From the NCBI GenBank assembly GCA_025667525.1, contig CM046882.1:498694292-498758291 (forward strand): 64,000 bases of DNA, given 5' to 3'. A model generated the notes under the pieces. It made no database searches. It saw only the letters and a list, made by a program, of their open reading frames with translations, and was not told where the DNA came from. The stretch's first letter is position 1, and each line of letters begins with the position of its first letter. The stretch comes from Glebionis coronaria (lineage: Eukaryota; Streptophyta; Magnoliopsida; Asterales; Asteraceae). The position numbers and the translations under genes are program-made. Of the stretch, positions 12,298 to 24,135 are shown in pieces.

Positions 12298-13648
12298 CAT
12301 GCTCGTTTGGTGGTTATGGGTTACACGTTTAAATAAACACGCCAAACTGCATGAATAAAACCTAATTTAGTTATTTGTTTTATTTTTATTTGACAATTAA
12401 ATTGTGTACTTGTCATTAATTATAAAAAATAACAAGATGGTAATTATTAAAATTAATTTTTAATTAGAAACATATAATAAAAATTAAATGGTTAATTGGA
12501 ATACATAAAATAAAATTAAAAAAAGTAATAGTTAATTGTTTTGCCATGATTATTTTATGTGTTATCCGGCTATAAGACTCACTACAATCACGTAATGTGA
12601 TGTATGGGGCGATTTAGGTACTTGATGAAAACCTAATGAGAGTCTTATGGTTCTTCGTTTGGGGAAGACTCTTCGGGGTCTCGGATTTATGTGTTTATTT
12701 AATGTCTTATGTTTATTGTATTTGTTTTCCTAATTGCATTATTGTTACATGTTTTTCACAACACCTAGATTACATGCAATAAGGATAAATACTTATAGAG
12801 AAACATGACATTAAAATTGGTCAATATTTTCCACGCCTAAATACATGCTCATTATGACCGGTTATGTGTTACGTGGAAAAGTGTTTTATAAAATAAAAGT
12901 ACCTAAACACTATTGAAACACGCTTTCATGAAAATAAAAACTGGATGTTGTGGACTCATGGGATGTACTAGTCACCCACTAGAACAAACTATAAGGCGGG
13001 TATAAGCCGGTGCACACAGTCACACCTAAAGGATATCCAACTATTACCCTGCGCTGGTCTGGTCCTGCGCTTGCTTGCGAGTTCGATTGGAGCTACCGTG
13101 AACCATCGTAGATCACTTTAAGTGTCATTACTAAAAGTTTTTTAAAATAGTGCTACAAAGTTGTTTACATGCTTCTTTGTACACATGTTTTACCACATTT
13201 ATGTGTTATACCCTATGTGAAATTAAGTGTATGCCAGCCAACTAAGAACACGTGCATTTGATTTGGCTTCTTTGGACAAACCCATGGCAAATTTTTTACG
13301 ACGGTCATACCTTGTGTGATATTTGCATGTTCTTGCTTGGTTAACTTAACTCGAGTATGCACGATCAGACCCTGGACCCGAGGCATAAGATGAGACTAAA
13401 CATGATCATGACATTACTACCGTTTTACTAGTGTCTTGAACGGTCTCATAAAGTCTAAGAGTTGCATGTTATGCAATTAACGCTTGTCGCTTACCTCTTG
13501 CCCCACTTGTTTACATATTGGACAGTCCTACTATAATGAGTGGGAGTACAAGATGGATCTTAGTATTAATTAGTAATTAATTGGGTAGTTAATTCTATTA
13601 AGAATGTAATTATTAAAAATACTAATTGTTTAAACTTTTTAATTGTAG
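12298..13648 (+). other. Long untranslated leader of copia element 2
   Basis: About 1.35 kb between the primer site and gag without a supported reading frame. It is AT-rich at 12350-12550. Packaging or leader signals are likely here but none can be assigned. Confidence 0.5.
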
Positions 13649-14553
13649 ATGACTACCAATGTCGGAAACAATTCAGTACTCAGGAGTTTCTTTGAGAAAC
13701 ACAAACTCACTGGGCCTAACTTCATTGATTAGTACCGCCAGTTGCGCATTATCCTATCAGCTGAAGACAAAGAACAATACTTGGAACATCCAATTCCTGC
13801 TGCACCTGTTGCAACTCCTGGTCACCAAGTCCCTCCTGATGCTCTTGAAGCTCATGTTGCTTGGGTCAAAGGGTCAAAGGGTCAAAGGACATTGTTGCCC
13901 TTATGCTCATGATTATAGACTTAGAGATCCAACGAAATCTAACCCATCTCGGAGCATATGACATGTTGCAGGAGCTGAAACCCATGTTTTCTCAGCAAGT
14001 AGAACAGGAACTTCTTCAAACTGCGCGTGGATTTCACGCGTGCAAGCTTGAGGAAGGTTAAAATATAGGCTCGTATGTTCTTAAGATGAAGGGCTACATT
14101 GAGAACTTGGAGCGTCTTGGTCACCCCGTGACTATCAGCTATGGAATAAGCCTGATCTTGATAGGCCTTTCCAAGGAGTATGACAATTTTGTTCAAAACT
14201 TCCGCATGCATGGCATGGGGAAGACTGTGAATTCGGTGAATGAACTGCATGCCATGCTTAAACAACATGAGCAGACACTTCCCAAGAAGGTTGTTTCACC
14301 TGCACTTCATAATGTGCGTGCAGGAAAGGTCCAGAAAAACCAAGGTAGAAAACCGCCTAAGGCTGCGAAGGGAAATTATGGTAATAGAAAGACTAAACTG
14401 GCTTATGCTCCCGAGCACAAACCATCTTATGCTCCCAAGATCAGAAATCCTCCACCACCCAAAAAGGATAATCCTGCTAAGGACGACCCCTGTCACAAAT
14501 GTGGTCAGATAGGTAATTGGAAACGGAACTGTCCCGAGCACTTAGCCGAGTTG
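13649..14553 (+). pseudogene. Copia element 2 gag (broken)
   Basis: Starts MTTNVGNNS. A TAG near 13729 replaces an expected Trp codon, and a triplication of 'gggtcaaa' at 13862-13887 shifts the frame. Downstream fragments show the Gag core (NLTHLGAYDMLQELKPMF, then IENLERLGHPV) and a basic region. The zinc knuckle near 14490-14530 reads CHKCGQIGNWKRNC; the fourth ligand position has Asn where relatives have His. Ends with TAG at 14554-14556. Confidence 0.85.
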
Positions 14554-17500
14554 TAGAAAAAGAAGAGGTTGTCTCAAGAAGCCAACACTTCAGGTATTTT
14601 CACTATAGAACTATATTCCCTTCTGAGTAATTCGTGGGTATATGACACTAGTTGTGGTACTCACATTTGTAATAATACCCAGGGTCTAAGGGGAAGTAAG
14701 AAGCTGAATCCAGGAGCTTTGAATTTGTACATGGGCAATGGTCAACGTGCAGGAGTCGAAGCTATTGTAAATTATCATTATGTCTCCCTAGTGGATTAGT
14801 TATTGTTTTGAACAATTGTCATTATGCTCCCTCTATCACTAGAGGGATTGTTTTAGTTTCTGGTTTGTTTAAAGATGGTTTTGTAAACTGTTTTGATTTG
14901 AATAATGCAATTTTAGTTTCTAGGAATAACGTTGTTTATTTTACTGCTACTCCCCAGGGGATGGCATTTATGAAATTGATATGCCTTGTTCTAAAACCAA
15001 TGATAGTTTTATGTTTGCTGTTAGCAATAAAAGAGCCAAATTAAATTTGGACTCTACTCTCTTGTGGCATTGTCTTCTTGGACACATAAGCAAGAAATGC
15101 ATGGAGAAGTTGCAACATGATGGACTTCTCACCTCAACTGACATTAAGTCATTTGAAAAGTGTGTCTCTTGTATTTCCGGGAAGATGGCAAGAAAACCCT
15201 ATTCACATCAAGTGGAAAGGGCTAAAGATCTACTTGGACTAATACATACTGATGTTTGTGGCCCATTTAGAATCATGTCAAGGCAATGAGCTAACTACTT
15301 TGTCACTTTTACTGAAGACTTTAGTCGGTATGGTTACCTGTTAAAGCATAAACATGAAGTGATTGAGACATTTAAAGTGTTTCAAAAGGAAGTAGAAAAT
15401 TAACTCGGTAAGACCATAAAATCACTACGATCTGATCGTGGAGGTGAATATATGAGTCAAGAGTTTTTAGATCATCTTAAGGAGCATGGGATTATTGCCC
15501 ATCGAACTCCTTCCTACACACCTCAACATAATGGGGTGTCTGAGAAGAGGAATCGAACACTGCTAGACATGGTTCGATCCATGATGAGTCAAACTACTCT
15601 TCCAAAGTCCTTTTGGGATTATGCCCTTGAGTCTGTTGCACGCATACTCAACATGGTTCCAACTAAGAAGGTTGAAAATACACCATATGAAGTATGGCAT
15701 GGGCAAGCCCCTAAGTTGTCTTACTTAAGAGTCTGGGGTTGTGAAGCTTTGGTTAAACATGAAACGATGACCAAACCTGACAAACTAGAACCCAGATCTA
15801 TTAAGTGTATCTTTGTAGGGCACCCAAAGGAAACGATGGGATATTCCTTCTACTACCCCACCTGAGAACAAAGTTATTGTTTCTCGGAATGCTGAGTTCT
15901 TTGAGAGAAATCTCTTAAATCAAGAAGCAAGTGGGAGTATAGAAAATCTTGAAATCATTCAAGATGAAGATACAAATCCTTCTGATGACACTGGCTTAGA
16001 TCATGATGAGGATGATCAAGAAATTGAAGAACCTAAAAGTGATATCAATCCATTCGTAAGTCCTCTGGGACACGTCGTGCCCCAGATCGAATGTGTTTAT
16101 ACGTCGATGCTGAGGAGCATGAGTTAGGGGATCGTGGAGAACCCGCTAACTATAAAGCTGCATTATTGGATCCTGAATTTGAAAAAAATGGCTTAATGCG
16201 ATGAATGTGGAGATGCAATCCATGAAAGATAATGATGTCTGGGTATTAGTTGATCTTCCTCCTAACGGTAGAACCGTTGGTAGCAAGTGGCTATTCAAGA
16301 AAAAGGCTGACATGGATGGCAAAGTACACACCTTTAAAGCTCGTCTTGTAGCAAAGGGCTTCACTCAAACCTACGGGGTTGATTATGAAGAGTCCTTTTC
16401 TCCTGTAGCAGACATTATAGCTATAAGGATTCTTATATCTATAGCCGCATTCTATGACTATGAGATTTGGCAAATAGATGTCAAAACCGCCTTCCTCAAT
16501 GGACATCTTTCCGAAGAAGTCTATATGGTGCAACCTGAGGGTTTTGTCGATCCTAAATATCCTAACCGAGTATGTAAGCTCCAGCGTGCCATTTATGGAC
16601 TTAAGCAAGCATCTAGGCAATGGAATAAGCGTTGTGATGATGAGATTAAGAAATTCGGTTTCACTTAGAATCAAGATGAGCCATGTGTATATCATAAATC
16701 CAGTGGGAGTAATGTTACTTTCCTAATTCTATATGTTGATGACATATTTCTCATGGGGAACAATATTCCAATGTTGAAAGGGGTAAAATCCTACCTTGGA
16801 AAATGTTTTGCTATGAAAGATTTACGAGAAGCTACATATATTCTTGGAATCAAGATCTACCGAGATAGATCTAGACGGTTAATTGGTTTATGTCAAAGTG
16901 CTTACATTGAGAAAATCTTGAAAAGATTTCATATGGAGCATTCCAAGCGTGGAACTATCCAAATGCATGAAAGCCCTAAATTGAGTAAGTCACAATGTAC
17001 TGTTTCACCAGCTGAAAAGCAGCGCATGCAGAATGTTCCTTATGCCTCAGCTGTAGGATCAATTATGTATGTTGTGAGATGTACTCGTCCTGATGTTGCG
17101 TTCGCTCAAAACATAACAAGCCGATTTCAACAGAGTACTGGTGAACTTCACTGGACTGTTGTTAAAAATATTCTTAAGTATTTACGAAATACTAAGGATA
17201 TGTTTCTGGTTTATGGTGGTGACGAAAAACGAGAGCTCAGGGTTTCTTGCTACACTGATGTTGGATATCTGACAGATGCTGATGACCTAAAATCTCAGAC
17301 TGAATATGTTTTCTTTCTAAATGGAGGTGCTGTTGACTGGAAGAGCACAAAGCAAAGTATTTTTGCAACTTCATCTACAAATGCTGAGTACATAGCTGCT
17401 TTTGATGCAGCTAAAGAGGCTGTTTGGATTCGTAAATTCATATCTTGGCTTGGAATTATGCCCACAATTGAAGATCCCATTGATATGTATTGTGACAATA

Positions 17501-17727
17501 CTGGAGCCATTACTATAGCTAATGAAAGCGGAGTCACCAAGGGTGCTAGACATTTCCGCGCAAAAGTTCACTATCTTCGAGAGACCATTGATATGGGTGA
17601 TGTCAAGATAGCAAAAGTTCATATAGATGACAATCTAGCTGATCCATTTACGAAGGCACTAGCATTCCCTAAGCATTCTAAATTGACTTGGGGTATTGGT
17701 ATGATACCAGCTAGTAGTCTCATATAA
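14554..17727 (+). pseudogene. Copia element 2 pol (protease to RNase H, many breaks)
   Basis: Protease-like WVYDTSCGTHIC at about 14635-14670 (the usual Gly after Thr is Ser). Integrase zinc region and core lie in 14981-15865: LGLIHTDVCGPF, SLRSDRGGEY and GVSEKRNRT, with stops between. Reverse transcriptase is at 16201-16750, including VDDIF near 16735. RNase H is at 16753-17727: CYTDVGYL, TNAEYIAAF, DNTGA, ending near IGMIPASSLI. At least five in-frame stops or frameshifts are visible. Plus-strand order matches the LTR polarity. Confidence 0.9.
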
Positions 17728-18597
17728 ATCTGTATGTTAATTAGTATTTGGATAATTTGGAATTGTAAGACAGTTTTACTTTCTGATAAATAAAGATACG
17801 AGGTATTTGTTATTTCATTCATATAAAATTTGTTATTCTATATTTGCATGTTTAATCCATGAATAATTTAATCATTCTAAATATCCATTGTCAGTTAGCA
17901 ATATGGGAATATTGTTTACATAAGGCAAATGTGAGTGTTTGATATATTCTGTGAGAATGAGAATTGTTCTAAGCCAAACTCATATGTATTCATAAGGGAT
18001 GCATATTGGATTCCCCAACTTCAAACATTTACTTTTGGATCCGTGTCATGAGTAAGATGTTGAAAATGGTCTGTTAAGTCATCCTTAGACTTGAGATGCA
18101 AACAAGTTATGCGTGTGTGGATATCAATTTCGTAATTATACGCAAAACTCTGTCCTGAATAAGGGAGTTATAAAAGCTATTTTTTGGAGTGATGTGAAGC
18201 AGCATCCACAACACTTGTAGTCAATAAATGATTTGTTACTCCACTTAGTATGTGCAGAATGATACTATGGCGCCTCTCTAGAATTAATCAGATAATTATT
18301 TGGCCGAACCCAAATGGTAATGCAAGATGAATCTTGGTTACATTTGGTATATCTGAATTGAATTCAATAACGAGAATCTAAATGGTTAAACTATATGGAA
18401 TGAGTAAGGATCCATATCCATGGTTTAACAGTATCTATAACAAAGGATGATAAAAGCAAGACATAAATGACCATGCTACTAAGAATGTTCAATGAAACTA
18501 TATATCAGACACCTCTAGTTAAATAACGAGTGTGAGCGTTGCTAGACGTTTCCGTCGTTGACATTTGTGTTATCTACTCCAACGACCAAGTGGGAGC
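17728..18597 (+). other. 3' untranslated region and polypurine tract of copia element 2
   Basis: No coding frame. The last bases, CCAAGTGGGAGC, directly abut the 3' LTR and fit a copia polypurine tract. Confidence 0.7.
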
Positions 18598-19660
18598 TGT
18601 TAGTTCATGCTCGTTGGAATGAGCCAAGTGTGGCTAGAGGTGTGTGAGACTATTGGGGGCACACACACTAGAACACAAGAGTATGTATTATGATCCAGGT
18701 TTGAAGCTTTCAAAACGACCCATTTTGACCCGTTTGGACACAAAACATTGTAGACAAGTTCCTTGACGTCTTAAACCTTAATGGCTGGCCCATAGAAGGT
18801 TCTAGAAGGGAACTAAGGCTGTCTAGATTCGTTTGAATGCTGAGATAATAGATAAAGAGGTTTATGATAAGTATTGGAAGAGTTGTGATAAGTTATGGGG
18901 TGTTTGGGATAAAGCCTAAACTTGAAAGTTTAGGTTTATCTAGACTAGGGTTTGCGGGGTATATAAACCCCTCACCCCCTGCTCATAAGTCACGAAATTA
19001 TCATAAAAAACCATAAGAATCTCTGCCCCTTTTCCCATCTTTATAAATCGGTTCTATAAACCCTAATTAGTGTTTATATAATTCGATTAATTATCTCACA
19101 ACTAAATAGTGTTTATATAATTCGGTTAATTATCTCACAACTAAACACTTGCATTATATTCAATCCAAGGTGGTTTAGTAACTTAGAATCAATTCTAAGT
19201 TTACTAAAACAAAGTCTTAAACGAAGGTTTATAAGCTGTTAAAGGTGCAACAGCTTATTGAAGGTTTTTTTCCCTCTGCTGATCGTTCTCGGATAGAACT
19301 GGGTTTTCCAGTCGCCTAGTGTTGTCAGATATCTGACAACACTGAGATCTGTTTTATTGGACAATGAAGGATAACGGACAAAACTGCAGTTTAGGCTGGT
19401 TTTATTTTTGATCCGTTTTGGGCTACGACACTTGGTGTTTGGGTATACGGGGTTTCGGCTAGTTAGTAGTGTTTGTGTGAGAAACCGTAGAGGTGGTATA
19501 TTTTATCACTCGTTTTAGTTTCACTGCTTTTGGACGAAGGTTAGTTTTCGCGTTTCCTTTATTGTTTATTATTAATTACGTGTTAATCATATTGCTCAAA
19601 CTATATCCATTCCGCTGCGCACTCGTAGTTACATGGTTAACTAGATATTAAATCCCAACA
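18598..19660 (+). repeat. 3' LTR of copia element 2
   Basis: TGTTAGTTCATG...AATCCCAACA, followed by the target duplication GATTT. TATA box at 18960-18967. Contains a tandem duplication of about 45 bp at about 19070-19145 that is absent from the 5' LTR. Confidence 0.92.
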
Positions 19661-20200
19661 GATTTACGTATCTGACCCATAACAGATAAAACATATCCTG
19701 GAATCGGCCCATTTTTTTTCCTTCAGAAAAGTGCTCATATAAGTGGCATTACCTAGTGTTATTGTGAAACTTATACTTTACCAGATCACGAAAGAAACAG
19801 ACTAAACCTATGTGACCGTATGTGTGGCATTCATTTTTGGTTGTACCAGTGTGTAAATGTTGAATCCAAACGAAATCAAATACAGTATATATTTGGTCCT
19901 GAAGATAGCAGTATCATTCATTGTTCACTACTTAGATCTTTCCATCATGTTGTGTGCCTCACTGTTAAAACTAACCATCAAGTACAAATAAATAAGCCTC
20001 TACACGCGAGACTTTAGATATCAGATTACGACAAGGCGACCTTGTGCCTTGAAAACTCAAGACCAAAATGTCTAACAAAGCCTTGTGATTGAGTACCGAA
20101 GCATTTTCAAACAAATACCCACTTCGACAAACACTTATGTAAAATCTTGCTCATTGTTCCTTGTTACAACTAATACTAATACGTTTTTAAATAAACATCT
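19661..20200. other. End of duplication copy A and tRNA upstream region
   Basis: 19661-19782 continues copy A and aligns with 23078-23200. The rest is non-coding with no recognisable family. It leads to the tRNA gene and includes an AT-rich stretch at 20160-20195. Confidence 0.55.

Positions 20201-20280
<80 letters not shown>
20201..20280 (+). tRNA. tRNA-Leu (anticodon UAG)
   Basis: An 80-base cloverleaf. The acceptor stem GACAGTT pairs with AGCTGTC (one G-U). D-arm region TGGCCGAGTGG. Anticodon stem CCAGA/TCTGG with loop TTTAGGC gives anticodon TAG. There is a long class-II variable arm, as expected for tRNA-Leu, and a T-arm GTGGGTTCAAATCCCAC. Discriminator base A; no encoded CCA. The downstream T-rich stretch (20288-20300) fits an RNA polymerase III terminator. 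It looks functional. Confidence 0.97.
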
Positions 20281-20282
<2 letters not shown>

Positions 20283-21257
20283 TACAATTTTATTTTTTAT
20301 AAAATTGCAAAAGTTGCTTAATAATCATATAAACCTCACAAAAGAAACCTGCCAAAACGATCTTATAAAGTCACTAAAGAAAATTGCTTTCAACATCTAA
20401 CAAATGCTTGTTTCTATAATACTCGCTAGTCGTTACTCGTTACTGACTACCTAATGTTGCATACCATATTTTGAAAGGATTGTCTTCGTGTTGATTGTCG
20501 GTCTTCTTATGCATTCACAGTTCCTATATCAGAAACACGATTAAGGAATGAACCATTACTTAACAATCATGCATTGATAACTTTCCGTCAAATTGATAAA
20601 GAAAAATAAAAATTGCTAAGTAAACTGTTTCGAAAACACATTGATTTTCGGTTTAGAAATTTCTTGAAATGAAGAAATTATTGAATATAGCGTTAAATAC
20701 TTTCTTGAAATGAACAAGCTAGCTAGAACGTAATTCAACTAATCACAAAATGTAGTGCCAAACAATAGCCGACTGCAATCATTTGCCAATAGAACTTTGT
20801 AAAGGATGAAGCAGGAGCTTAAAAAAGTTGAAGGTAACAGTTATAGCAATAACATAAACGGCCCATTTGATTAAGTAGAGGTCAACAATTTAAATACTAA
20901 ACCATCTAGTCTTGACAACAATCCTGCGACTATAAAAAAGAACTCATTATCACGCATTCAAACAGAAACGAGAAATTAAAAAAAAAAAAAAAAACGTTAA
21001 TGCACTATTCACAATTTCACGGTAACTCCAGTATGTACTAACCAGGTGCAAAAACATTTAAATATCATGCTAACGCGTGATAGTGTACAATCTGTTGAAA
21101 GTATATTAACATAAGCTCCAACAGGTTAACAATCCCTAAAAACAATTATATACATTTTCATTCTCTCTTGCCAAAATCAGCTTACAAAACAAGATCTGCC
21201 TGCTTTTATTACCAATGTTCTGAGATCCAGAGAGGATCGGACGAAACTTACATAAAT

Positions 21258-21822
21258 CGCCATACCGTTGACAGTAGAATTTTTCTTTCCACGGCTAGGG
21301 AATTCATAACCTCTATCTTCTGTTACTTCTTGACCATTCAATCGCTCCAAATTAAGTTTCACCAGAGTTACTGGATCACTAAACAATTAAATTAACGTTT
21401 GAAGAAAATATACTAAAGATAGATATATTCGTAGAATCCCAATGTTTGCATAAGAGGGGTACAATACAACTTACTTGATAAACCTTATCAAAATGTATAC
21501 TGCCAAACAAGTAACAACTGCTACCATTGCAAAAAGAGTGTCCATCGAGCTCTGAAAAGGTAGAAACAAAAGCCAAAATTCCGAGCCAACAATATTGAAT
21601 GTAAAATTCTACCATGAAAAAACAAATTTCAGAAAGAATAGAAAAAGGTGATCAAGTTGATGACCACAATGACCTGAAAAATACATGTTATTGCAATAGC
21701 GGGCACAGCTAAAATTCTAACAGTGCTCGAATAGTCGGAGGGGAGACACTTGCTAGCAACGGGTGCCAAGAATAGTAAAGAGAAACCAATTGCAAGCAAC
21801 ATGTAGCGCCATCCCTGTGACA
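21258..21822 (-). pseudogene. Exons of an unidentified multi-pass membrane protein gene (fragment)
   Basis: Three putative exons on the minus strand join in frame with canonical splice sites. They are 21822-21674 (after TTGCAG; contains GWRYMLLAIGFSLLFLAP), 21551-21475 (after TTTCAG; contains MDTLFAMVAVVTCLAVYIL) and 21378 to about 21258 (after GTTTAG; contains DPVTLVKLNLERLNGQE). The first two encode two to three hydrophobic helices; the third is soluble. I do not recognise the family. No start codon or upstream exons were found, so it is probably a gene fragment carried within duplication copy B; copy A lacks it. Confidence 0.45.
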
Positions 21823-22231
21823 CTGCAACGTGACAGAATTTCTCAAATCAAATGGTATACACATGTCATATACAGTAATATAGAGACACGGACAGGACAA
21901 TGACTTCCTGAACCATCATGTTTGGCTTTTCATTTCGAACTAACATACTTTTTGGTGAAAAATAAAAGTCCCACATAGTTGAATGAAAGGAAAATTAGTC
22001 ATCTTAAATAATGACTTGTTTACCGTTATGCCAAATTAGCAAAAATATAAAGTCAGTTGTTAGTGGCATTATATTTGCTGTGTGTTACAACTTACAAGTG
22101 TGAAGATTAAAAATGCCCCTGGCCCTTGTGTTACAAGTAAACCTGCAATGATAGCATATCATGTATTTGTGATCTTATAGTATTTTATATCACTTTCCGT
22201 GTTTTTAAATGCATATTCATTTCCTTTTCAG

Positions 22232-22835
22232 GGCTTATGGAAGTCAGAAAGAATATAGACCTTTTTGTGATGTTCCAGGGTTTGAGAAGAGCAAGATGAA
22301 GTTGATAAGACGCATATCATTTGTCAACTGCCCAGTAAGTAACAAGCTTCTAAACTTAGTCTTGTAGATTAGGACATTGAGAGGTCGACGACCGATGCCT
22401 TACTCACATGTGTTATATTCGTTGTGTCTTACAGGGACATATGAAATTCAGATAGCCGCAATTATGGATGGCGCATTACTAATATCTGCAAATGAAACTT
22501 GTCCGCAACCTCAAACACTTGAACATTTGGCAGCTACTGAACAGAGCTGTTGCGGCTTAAACATATTATCATTGTGAAAAACAAAATAGATTTAGTTCAA
22601 GAAAACGTAGCTGTGAGGCAACATTAAGCCATCCAGGAGTTCATTGAGGGAACAGCTGCTGAAGGTGCACCAGTTGTCCCCGTATCTGCTCAGCTAAAGT
22701 TAAATATAAACATTCTGATTGAATACATCGTTAAAAGGATTCCAATTCCTGAGAGGAACTTCACATCTCCTCCTCAAATTATATTGGTAAGGTAAGGTGG
22801 TTTGATGTCAATAAGGCTGATCTGAAAGGTGGTTT
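22232..22835 (+). pseudogene. eIF2-gamma pseudogene fragment, copy B
   Basis: The exon at 22232-22334 encodes the conserved stretch CDVPGFEKSKMKL...NCP. The intron at 22335-22434 is GTAAGT...TTACAG. The next exon starts with Gly-His (completing the G3 motif context) but has lost about 25 bp. Then come MDGALLISANETCPQPQTLE, stops, and SAQLK...PIPERNF near 22690-22760. The G-domain order is right but the frame is broken several times. Compared with copy A it keeps more of the upstream exon. Confidence 0.8.
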
Positions 22836-23307
22836 GCTGGGCGAAGTATCCTCAAGGTACTTTTTCTTTCATGTCATATACCTCAAGGTGGAACAATAGG
22901 CGTGTGTCAGTTTGGTTAGATAATGGGTCGAAACGGTTCGAATGAAAACAGGTAATTCTTAGGGATGGTTGAAACCTGGTTGAGATCACCTCAAACACAT
23001 TTGTCCAATATTTGTTTTAGTACCAAAACGATGTAAAGTTCATTTATGAAATGACCTATTAAACTAATTACTGTATTGATTTACGTATCTGACCCGTAAT
23101 AGATAAAACATATCCTGGAATCGACCCATTTTTTTCCTTCAGAAAAGTGCTCATATAAGTGGCTTTACTTTGTGTTATTGTGAAACTTATAGTTTACCAT
23201 CTGCACTATCTTGTCTGTCATTCTGATTCATAAATACGATGTAAATTTTTATTGCTAATGGATCACTCTTTTCCTTAGTGACGGATCATATTATGTTTTG
23301 TATTAGG

Positions 23308-23435
23308 GAGGTGATATGCACACCACACAAATATATATGCACACTACAAAATCACATGTGTAATGCATATGTTACAACACCACATATGCACATTTGTGGT
23401 GTACACATCAGGTTGTGTGGCGTGCATATCGCCTC
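23308..23435. mobile_element. Short foldback element (MITE-like)
   Basis: A 128-bp segment whose ends are inverted: GAGGTGATATGCACACCAC at 23308-23326 and the complementary arm ending GTGCATATCGCCTC at 23435. The interior also alternates TGCATATG and CACCACA words. No clear target duplication was found, so the family is open. Confidence 0.5.
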
Positions 23436-24135
23436 ATTTTTATTACTGTAGGCTCATCTGATTTGGCGCGTGTCCAGGACTTCCGTGAAAAGGCCCCCAA
23501 GGTACTTTAAATTATTGATATTTGCATTTATTTCCTGTGCCGGTTTCCAACACCCACAAAGTAGTCTACTAATCAAGAAGCTAGCCATCATTTGCATCAG
23601 CTCTTTACTTGATAATTCGAACGTGAATATATAGGATTTCATATTGAATTATGTTCAGGTTGAGGGCACCTCTCCTGATGGTACAAAGTTAATTACCGTA
23701 CATGATCCAATATTTTGAAGCTAGCTTTACATGATCCAATATTTTGAAGCTAGTTTTCGGTTTGAATACAAAACCAGCTAAACCAATAGAAGTTGATGGG
23801 TCGAAGCTCAAGGAGATCAAGCAAAGAAGAATACTCACAATTAGCCATATAGTACCTGCAGTCACAACTCACAACAAACACTACAATATAAAATGATGAC
23901 TGCTATCATACATCAAACCTTATGGTAACATCTCGAATTATCATTGTTGGTTTATTTTTTGTTAGTCCAAAAACAAGTTTCATTGCTGCTTCTCTGGTAC
24001 ATGTTTCAAGCCAACTCTACTAAAACCATATATCAAGTTCTCAGTCTACAAATACAGCTAGAAAAAACAACGAACCAAAACAAAAACCGACATTACTTGT
24101 AAACTATAAGTAACCCTTTTACTAGACCCGTTTAT
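23436..24135. other. Intergenic, one small tandem duplication
   Basis: No gene recognised. A 29-bp unit (tacatgatccaatattttga...) is repeated in tandem at 23699-23756. The last 200 bases are probably the 3' UTR of the RING gene. Confidence 0.45.

Larger units (their letters stand above)
11239..19660 (+). mobile_element. Ty1/copia LTR retrotransposon 2, complete but decayed
   Basis: Both LTRs are present (11239-12283, 18598-19660), flanked by a 5-bp target duplication GATTT at 11234-11238 and 19661-19665. The internal order is primer binding site, gag, protease, integrase, reverse transcriptase, RNase H, polypurine tract. LTRs differ by roughly 5% by eye. The right LTR has an extra tandem copy of about 45 bp ('ttatctcacaactaaa') and lacks about 20 bp near 19460. 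The coding region has many stops and indels, so the copy is dead. The unoccupied target is visible at 23078-23082 in duplication copy B. Confidence 0.93.
20520..23200. repeat. Local duplication, copy B
   Basis: Direct-orientation partner of 10035-11238 plus 19661-19782, separated from it by the tRNA gene. It contains the longer version of the eIF2-gamma relic and an unoccupied copia target at 23078-23082. A run of 17-18 adenines lies near 20978-20995. Confidence 0.8.

Noticed and set aside
22377..22577. Intact small gene in duplication copy B
   Set aside because: The ORF crosses an intron and a deleted exon of eIF2-gamma; only MDGALLISANE matches the family and stops surround it.
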